DNA of 64,000 bases from a virus, in IMG/VR virus record IMGVR_UViG_3300042505_000794, positions 1 to 64,000 of that record. One strand, given 5' to 3'. Below are positions 58,748 to 64,000 of the stretch, one piece after another. The position numbers and the translations under genes are program-made. The first letter of the stretch is position 1; every line of letters begins with the position of its first letter. The notes beneath the pieces are model-generated. The model saw nothing but the letters and a program-made list of their open reading frames with translations. It did no database searches and was not told the DNA's origin.

Positions 58748-59073
58748 ACGTTAAACAAAATACAGAATGGGAAATTTTAACTCCGGACGGGTTTAAAGAT
58801 TTTAATGGTATATCTAAAACATATAAAAAACTTCAAAAAATCTATATTCAAGGTCATGATCCTATTTGGGCCTCTAAAAAACATTATTTCTATGTAGGTG
58901 GGCGTAAAACTAGAGTATCAGATCTTAAGAAATCAGGTTATATTGATTCAGTAGAAGGACCTAAACGGTATCGAAAAACAACCGTTTTTGAAAAACAGCA
59001 TGCGTACGACATTATTGAAGTTAAACAAGAGAATCATCAATATCTTGTAAATGGTTGTTTTACAACAAAAAAT
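58744..59073 (+). other. Split intein C-half (110 residues)
   Basis: Begins MNVKQNTEWEILTPDGFKDF and ends YLVNGCFTTKN before extein Cys. TPDGF-x-x-FNGI resembles AceL-type C-halves. The usual penultimate His is Lys (TTKN), which may slow or alter Asn cyclisation. Confidence 0.88.
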
Positions 59074-60570
59074 TGCGATGAGTTTGCGTTCGTTGAGCCA
59101 AATATAGCTGAAGATTTTTGGACCTCAATTTCTCCTACATTATCAACAGGTGGTAGTTGTATTATTGCTAGTACACCAAATGGTGATGATAATAAATTTG
59201 CTGAATTATGGAGAGGAGCTAACCTTAATAATAATGGGTTTGTTCCGTTCTTTGTGCAGTGGGATACTGTACCAGGTCGGGACGAAACATATAAACAACA
59301 AGAGATTGGTAAAATCGGACTTCAAAAATGGGAACAAGAATATGAATGTTTGCGTGGTGATAGTTTAGTTAATTTATTAATCGATAACAAAGAACGTATT
59401 GTTACAATTGAAAAATTACATCAGTTGTCAGCAGTAAACCACCATAACTATTTACACAAAAACACGTTAGATTATAAAATTAAAACACCTAATGGGTGGG
59501 AATCTTTTGCAGGTGTAGCTTTAATGGGTACAAAACCCGTCAAAGTTTTAACATTCGATGATGGTACCAATATTAGCGGTACAGATAATCATATTTTATT
59601 TACTTCAGATAATGTAGAAATTCTTTTAAAAGATGTAGCAATCGGTACTACATTACGTGGTAAATCTAATAAGACGGTTGTAAATATTTCCAACGGTGAG
59701 ATAGAAAAAGTGTATGATGTTATTGAAACAGAATCTCATACGTTTTATGCTAATGATATTTTATCTCATAATTGTAAGTTTATTTCTTCTGATCCATTAT
59801 TGTTTAGTTCTACGTACATAACAAACTATTATTGCGATACTAAGGCTGAACCAGATGCAAGAGATATAACCTGGTTCGATAAAATTACACCTGGTATGAG
59901 TTATGTAATAGCTATTGACCCAGCATCAGGTACAGGATCAGATTACACTGTTATGATTGTATACAGTTTTCCTGAATTAAATCAAATTGCTCAGTTTAGG
60001 TCAAATACCACATCTACACCTTTAGTGTACAACACATTTAAACACATCTTGCGTACTATTCAAGCAGGTGGTGCAGAAAATTGCTATTGGAGTTTTGAAA
60101 ATAATGGTATAGGTGAAGGTTTGATTAGTATGTATGAATCAGATGAAAAACCTATTGAGTTCGGTGATCTAATTTCTGAACCTGGTAAACGACGCATCGG
60201 GTTCTTTACTGGTAAAAATAAAACTAATGTTTGTTTGCTGTTCAAACAGATATTCGAATCAGGTAAAATGACGATTAAATCACCTACAGTTATTTCTGAG
60301 ATGAAAAATTTTGTTAGACGTAGTGGATCTTTTTCTGCTCGTACCGGTAGTAACGATGATACAATATCTGCTCATCTTATTCTCGTTCGTATGTTACAAG
60401 AGTTAGTACAATATGAAGAACGTGCATACGATGTTGTGTTCCAACATAAAGAAGGTGAAGATATCTTTAACGATGATGATTATGACGATTATGAACCACC
60501 TTTACCTGTGTTTGGTAACAATGGTGGACATGACATTAATTTTGATCAGTTTTTTACTGATGGTTGGTAA
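58744..60570 (+). CDS. 17: Large terminase gp17, C-terminal piece: split-intein C-half, ATPase, second intein, nuclease
   Basis: 608 residues from ATG 58744, coupled to the endonuclease stop (an in-frame ATG at 58732 is less likely). Order: intein C-half (110 residues) to Asn at 59071-59073; extein CDEFAFVEPNIAEDFW...IIASTPNG (Walker B completion and coupling motif); a contiguous 142-residue intein after EYE; then the extein from CKFISSDPLLFSS. The RNase H-like nuclease has its acidic residues in VIAIDPASGTGSDYT, SFENNGIGEG and SNDDTISAHL. The tail is Asp-rich and ends QFFTDGW. After both splicing events the joined terminase would be 525 residues, against 610 in T4. It pumps DNA into the head and cuts it at the end. 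Confidence 0.93.
   Translation: MNVKQNTEWEILTPDGFKDFNGISKTYKKLQKIYIQGHDPIWASKKHYFYVGGRKTRVSDLKKSGYIDSVEGPKRYRKTTVFEKQHAYDIIEVKQENHQYLVNGCFTTKNCDEFAFVEPNIAEDFWTSISPTLSTGGSCIIASTPNGDDNKFAELWRGANLNNNGFVPFFVQWDTVPGRDETYKQQEIGKIGLQKWEQEYECLRGDSLVNLLIDNKERIVTIEKLHQLSAVNHHNYLHKNTLDYKIKTPNGWESFAGVALMGTKPVKVLTFDDGTNISGTDNHILFTSDNVEILLKDVAIGTTLRGKSNKTVVNISNGEIEKVYDVIETESHTFYANDILSHNCKFISSDPLLFSSTYITNYYCDTKAEPDARDITWFDKITPGMSYVIAIDPASGTGSDYTVMIVYSFPELNQIAQFRSNTTSTPLVYNTFKHILRTIQAGGAENCYWSFENNGIGEGLISMYESDEKPIEFGDLISEPGKRRIGFFTGKNKTNVCLLFKQIFESGKMTIKSPTVISEMKNFVRRSGSFSARTGSNDDTISAHLILVRMLQELVQYEERAYDVVFQHKEGEDIFNDDDYDDYEPPLPVFGNNGGHDINFDQFFTDGW
59347..59772 (+). other. Contiguous mini-intein (142 residues) in terminase
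   Basis: Begins CLRGDSLVNLLI and ends YDVIETESHTFYANDILSHN, followed by extein Cys (CKFISSD). Block B-like SGTDNHILF and the F/G end (SHTFYANDILSHN, with penultimate His) are intact. There is no endonuclease domain. Removing it joins WEQEYE to CKFISSDPLLF. Confidence 0.92.
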
Positions 60571-60625
60571 CTGGTTGATTTATATAGTTATTTATAATAT
60601 ACTATAATAAAAACGGAGGATTATT

Positions 60626-62218
60626 ATGGACTTAAAGACACAAGCATTAGTATCGAATAAATCACAAACGATCAAAGTTATTGATTTATTCGATTTAACC
60701 AACACCAACAAATATATCGTATTAAATGTATACGGGTATGCGAGCGGTTCTACAAGTGGGATATTATACGCTAGCAATAAGGTGGTACCGTATGCAAAGC
60801 TATATTCAAATGTTTTAAGTAAAACAATTATTTTTGAATTAACAAACGGTGAATACGTTAATAGTGTGCACGGTAAGTTAACTGATGTTAAGTTTAAAAC
60901 ATCTGCTACAACGAATGCGTTAAACGTTATTACTATGGGTACAGTTAGCTCAATTGACCCAAGTTATTATTCCGATAACGTTATTGGAAACATTCAAACG
61001 TTAGTTAATAAAATACTACCTACTGAGTATAGCGCAGCAATATTGACATCACCTACTGTACTCGAAACATCAGTAAAAAACTTAATTGATGTTGCTAAGT
61101 CGTATGTAGGCTTAAGTTGGGATGTTCAAAAACCATGGGCTCTAATTGAAACGATGGCTGCTAAAATAGGAACATCTTTGCCTATTGCTAGTATAGGTCA
61201 TACAAATGACGCCATATCAAACGGTAACTGGGTTTTAGAATATAACGGAAACAAACCCTTTGGTGATTGGAAGCAAATGTTAGATCCAGGTGATATTGTC
61301 ATGATGACATCACCAGACAGGTTAACCGATACTGTAGCTGTTGTAACCGGTGGGAAAAACGAAACAGCTTTAGTTATAGATACAGCTGTAAATTCAAAAA
61401 ACTTAACAAAAAATATTGTAAAAATATTACCCGAACATTTACTATCTTCTGAAGATGTGTATAGTAAAACTGATCAATATCATGTGTTTATATATACATT
61501 AAAAAATTCAGCGTATACATCACCTACTAATACATCAACCGTTATTAATACCACATCGAATTATAACACACCATCGACCCCGTATAAAATAAGCGGTTCT
61601 TACACTGATGCATACGTTACACCGGTAAATGACTTAACCTTTGGTATAAATCAAGTATTCAAAGTTGTATTACCTAAAATATTTACACCTGTATCTAAAA
61701 CAGGTAGTATAACTACAGGTAACAGCTACCAGTCAATATCTCAAGCAGTGATTAATTTACCATCATGGGCAAAGTACGATCCATATACTGGAGCGCTAAC
61801 AGGTAAAACACCAGGTGCACCAACTCAAGCTCACTTATCTGTTGTAGGGACTCTGGGTAACCAAAAATATACAGATTTCCTTGATATTAATGTTACAAAA
61901 AACTTAACGGTTAATATTAGTGATACTATTTGGACAGCAGGATATAATCATACACTACAAGTAAATACCGGACTAAAAACACCATATTTTATGTCATATA
62001 ACGGTAAGTCAAACCTAACATGGTTACATATCAACAAAACAACCGGTGAAATATCAGGAATCCCACCGTTATCCCAAATAGGTCAATCATTTGACGTTAC
62101 TGTATATCAAAAAGCTTCAGCGCAATCAGCACAATCATATACCGATAGTTTTACGTTAAGTATTTCAAATCCTATTAATTTAGTTGGGTCACCGTTAAAC
62201 GTAGATTATTATCCATGA
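60626..62218 (+). CDS. Virion protein with degenerate NlpC/P60-like domain and Ig-like repeats
   Basis: 530 residues. The N-terminal about 100 is a beta domain. Around 145-265 it resembles NlpC/P60-like domains of phage and adhesin proteins (LIDVAKSYVGLSWDVQKPW, LPIASIGHTNDAISNGNWVLEYNG, LDPGDIVMMTSP, TALVIDTAV), but the position of the catalytic Cys before W is Pro, so it is probably inactive. The C-terminal half has two putative Ig (He_PIG/cadherin-like) domains, recognised by LPSWAKYDPYTGALTGKTPGAP and LTWLHINKTTGEISGIPP. ACGGAGGA is a strong ribosome binding site. Likely a peripheral virion or baseplate-associated adhesin. The domain call is from memory of similar proteins. Confidence 0.6.
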   Translation: MDLKTQALVSNKSQTIKVIDLFDLTNTNKYIVLNVYGYASGSTSGILYASNKVVPYAKLYSNVLSKTIIFELTNGEYVNSVHGKLTDVKFKTSATTNALNVITMGTVSSIDPSYYSDNVIGNIQTLVNKILPTEYSAAILTSPTVLETSVKNLIDVAKSYVGLSWDVQKPWALIETMAAKIGTSLPIASIGHTNDAISNGNWVLEYNGNKPFGDWKQMLDPGDIVMMTSPDRLTDTVAVVTGGKNETALVIDTAVNSKNLTKNIVKILPEHLLSSEDVYSKTDQYHVFIYTLKNSAYTSPTNTSTVINTTSNYNTPSTPYKISGSYTDAYVTPVNDLTFGINQVFKVVLPKIFTPVSKTGSITTGNSYQSISQAVINLPSWAKYDPYTGALTGKTPGAPTQAHLSVVGTLGNQKYTDFLDINVTKNLTVNISDTIWTAGYNHTLQVNTGLKTPYFMSYNGKSNLTWLHINKTTGEISGIPPLSQIGQSFDVTVYQKASAQSAQSYTDSFTLSISNPINLVGSPLNVDYYP

Positions 62219-62225
62219 GGTAATA

Positions 62226-62233
62226 CATAAATA
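62226..62233 (+). promoter_or_regulatory. T4-type late promoter (CATAAATA)
   Basis: 32 bases before the ATG at 62266. Confidence 0.55.
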
Positions 62234-62265
62234 ACGATGTATTCACATTTTAATGAGTGTAATAA

Positions 62266-63228
62266 ATGTCCGCTACATCGTTTAAAATTCATTTTTCTGA
62301 TAGTGTTGTTTCAAAAAAGAAAAATATAACCATATCTCCAAATTCTGTTGATGCATCTTCTACCTCATTGGTGTTGTATGGTCCAGGAGCAAGCAATTAT
62401 GCAGAAGATTTATGGTCTAATATGCTCCATTTAATGGAGCATTTTTGTTCACCTATCAAACCTCTGAGCCCAACTGAAGGTCAGTTGTGGTATAACCCTG
62501 TCGATAAGACCTTAAAAATATATTCAACATCTAATACGGATTACGCTTGGTATGATTTATTCATAAACAATCCAACGAGTAAAAGTCCTAAGATGCAATT
62601 GGATCCAGAATCATTAAAAATTCTTGAAGGTATGCTAAAAAAATCCGGCGGTACAATGACCGGTATGTTATACTTAGTTCCTGAAGAATTTAATAGTGAT
62701 GGAACACCAATTTCATCAGCGGACGCTGATCCAAACGCTGCTGTTACGCGCCGTTACGTAGATGGAGCGATTTTAAAAGCATTTTTAGAACGTGGCACAT
62801 TTGCAAGTGGTAATTCCGGAAGCGGTGAGCAGTCATACAGCATTATTGGTAATGTTGCAACTGTAGCTGGTATATCTAATAAGAGTGACATTAAAACGAC
62901 AAAATTATACTATACTAGCGGTACCCAGTACGGTAACATATTTACATACGATGTTGATCTTCCTGATGCAGTTAAACCGTATAGTCTTGATAGTGATGGT
63001 TCACCAAGATATACAGTAAACGCATCGTGTGAATTATTCTATAATGATCCAGTTTATAATGGGTATCTACGAGATAACAAGTCCGCTTACCCTGTCGAAG
63101 TTATTAATAGAACTCATAGCAAATTTACGTTAAAAGCTACCGTTGGATTAATTTTTGACGATGATGCAATAAATAGACTAATATCAGTTTCAAGTTTCAA
63201 ATATACAGTCGTCGGAACTAAGCAATAG
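62266..63228 (+). CDS. Structural protein of the EGQLWYN family, copy 1
   Basis: 320 residues. The N-terminus (FKIHFSDSVV, then STSLVLYGPGASNYAEDLWSNMLHLMEHFCSP, then PTEGQLWYNPVDKTLKIY) is a module found at the start of many phage fibre or baseplate-attached proteins. Next come a fibre-like MTGMLYLVPEEF and AVTRRYVDGAI segment and a C-terminal beta domain. It is a paralogue of the next gene. Probably a baseplate-linked short fibre or connector. Confidence 0.7.
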   Translation: MSATSFKIHFSDSVVSKKKNITISPNSVDASSTSLVLYGPGASNYAEDLWSNMLHLMEHFCSPIKPLSPTEGQLWYNPVDKTLKIYSTSNTDYAWYDLFINNPTSKSPKMQLDPESLKILEGMLKKSGGTMTGMLYLVPEEFNSDGTPISSADADPNAAVTRRYVDGAILKAFLERGTFASGNSGSGEQSYSIIGNVATVAGISNKSDIKTTKLYYTSGTQYGNIFTYDVDLPDAVKPYSLDSDGSPRYTVNASCELFYNDPVYNGYLRDNKSAYPVEVINRTHSKFTLKATVGLIFDDDAINRLISVSSFKYTVVGTKQ

Positions 63229-63237
63229 AGGAATCAA

Positions 63238-64000
63238 GTGAATACAACTTACAATATAAATTTTTCCGATGTATCTATAGCAGGAAAAACAACATTACAA
63301 TTATTACCAAACCAAAAAGACGATACATCAACGTCGTTGATACTACATGGTTACGGTTCACTACAGTACGGTGAACATTTATGGGAGAACATGGTCCATT
63401 TAATGGAACATTTTTGCTCACGTAATATTGAACCAACAAAACCAACTGAAGGTCAGTTGTGGTACAACGCAGCTAATAAATCGTTAAATTTACGCACAAT
63501 AGGTTCAGATGGTGTACCAGCTTGGGTTAATATTATACCTAATTATGGTTTTGATGCTACTGCAGGAACGTTAGCCGATGATAGTGTACCAACTATATCA
63601 ACTATCAAAAATGTATTATTGCAAGATTATGTTAAAACCTCTGACGGCGATTACACTCTATCAGGGACTTTAACTTTAAACGATTCTACATCTAACTATA
63701 CTGTATCATCAATTGGTGCTATACCTAATGCCACCACAACAACCAACAGGTTTAATGCAGCATCGAGATATTATGTAGATAATAAAGCTGCTCAGCTAGT
63801 AGCGGCAGCTATTGCATCGGTGACCCCTTCATCGGTACCTGGCGTAACAGCTAAATCGGTTGCAGATGTACTTAAAAAATCAAATGACCCAACATTAGTT
63901 CCGTTTTTAGCACGGTCTGGTGACGCTGGTTGGCGCACAATGACTGACTCATTGATATTGAGATCAATGACGAAAGACACTATAAACGTTAATATAGATG
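63238..64000 (+). CDS. Structural protein of the EGQLWYN family, copy 2 (3' end outside window)
   Basis: GTG start at 63238 with AGAGGAA immediately upstream, 9 bases after the previous stop. The visible 254 residues begin NTTYNINFSDVSIAGK and carry STSLILHGYGSLQYGEHLWENMVHLMEHFCS and PTEGQLWYNAANKSLNL, aligning closely with the N-terminus of the preceding protein. Then come DYTLSGTLTLNDSTSN and ASRYYVDNKAA fibre-type segments. The frame remains open to base 64000. The pair is a tandem duplication. Confidence 0.75.
   Translation, partial: MNTTYNINFSDVSIAGKTTLQLLPNQKDDTSTSLILHGYGSLQYGEHLWENMVHLMEHFCSRNIEPTKPTEGQLWYNAANKSLNLRTIGSDGVPAWVNIIPNYGFDATAGTLADDSVPTISTIKNVLLQDYVKTSDGDYTLSGTLTLNDSTSNYTVSSIGAIPNATTTTNRFNAASRYYVDNKAAQLVAAAIASVTPSSVPGVTAKSVADVLKKSNDPTLVPFLARSGDAGWRTMTDSLILRSMTKDTINVNID

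Noticed and set aside
57478-59073. Simple frameshift or pseudogenisation of the terminase
   Set aside because: Both broken ends carry intein terminal motifs, the joined extein is a perfect Walker B, and a complete endonuclease gene is embedded with coupled starts and stops.
60589-60596. Minus-strand TATAAATA just after the terminase gene
   Set aside because: It would drive antisense transcription into the terminase with no minus-strand gene to express. It is likely a chance match in an AT-rich gap.

Overview
The window is part of a T4-type tailed phage genome (large contractile-tailed myovirus, Tevenvirinae/cyanophage-like grade), AT-rich and densely coded on both strands. I recognise homologues of T4 gp4, gp5, gp15, gp16, gp17, gp18, gp19, gp21, gp22, gp23, gp39, gp52 and gp67, plus a probable gp62 and a probable gp13-type neck protein. 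Nothing in the window identifies the host. Most structural genes are preceded by a TATAAATA-like octamer, the T4 late promoter. Several genes at 11.8-20.3 kb are instead preceded by sigma70-type -35/-10 pairs, as expected of early genes.

Layout. 1-7.2 kb: baseplate hub gp5 (partial), a 2OG-oxygenase-like protein and a retropepsin-like protease (minus); a Pro/Glu-rich coiled-coil protein (plus); the tape measure (minus); acidic prohead core protein gp67 (plus); prohead protease gp21 (minus). 7.4-11 kb: type II topoisomerase genes (gp52 and a fused gp39/60) with a tiny lipoprotein gene between them. 11.2-20.3 kb: accessory genes: a NADAR protein, a Ser-rich protein, an 801-aa phosphoribosyltransferase-like protein, a metallophosphoesterase, a clamp-loader-like protein, a zinc-finger protein, a sirtuin and a RlaP-type nucleotidyltransferase. 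20.3-24.3 kb: paired small membrane proteins, scaffold gp22, major capsid gp23, and a metacaspase-like protease. 24.4-42.8 kb: a fibre locus of six fibre proteins (one of 2822 aa) plus a glycine-rich gp38-like adhesin. 43-49.6 kb: small structural proteins, a neck protein with Trp-rich repeats, a GNAT acetyltransferase and a discoidin-like protein. 49.7-60.6 kb: gp15 and an enlarged sheath gp18 (minus), then tube gp19, a second tube-fold protein, gp4, and terminase gp16/gp17. 60.6-64 kb: an Ig-repeat protein and two paralogous structural proteins, the last running off the window.

The most striking element is the large terminase. Its gene is broken in two inside the Walker B motif by a split intein with a very short (30-aa) N-half. 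An HNH homing endonuclease gene sits between the two halves. A second, contiguous 142-aa intein interrupts the downstream half. Functional terminase would need one trans-splicing and one cis-splicing event.

The other main hypothesis is a set of proteins delivered inside the head. Several proteins expressed from late-type promoters carry short N-termini ending in a gp21-type L-x-E site. One of them nearly duplicates the predicted cleavage region of the major capsid protein. With the NADAR protein and the sirtuin, this suggests a phage that manipulates host NAD+/nucleotide chemistry and perhaps delivers enzymes with its DNA.
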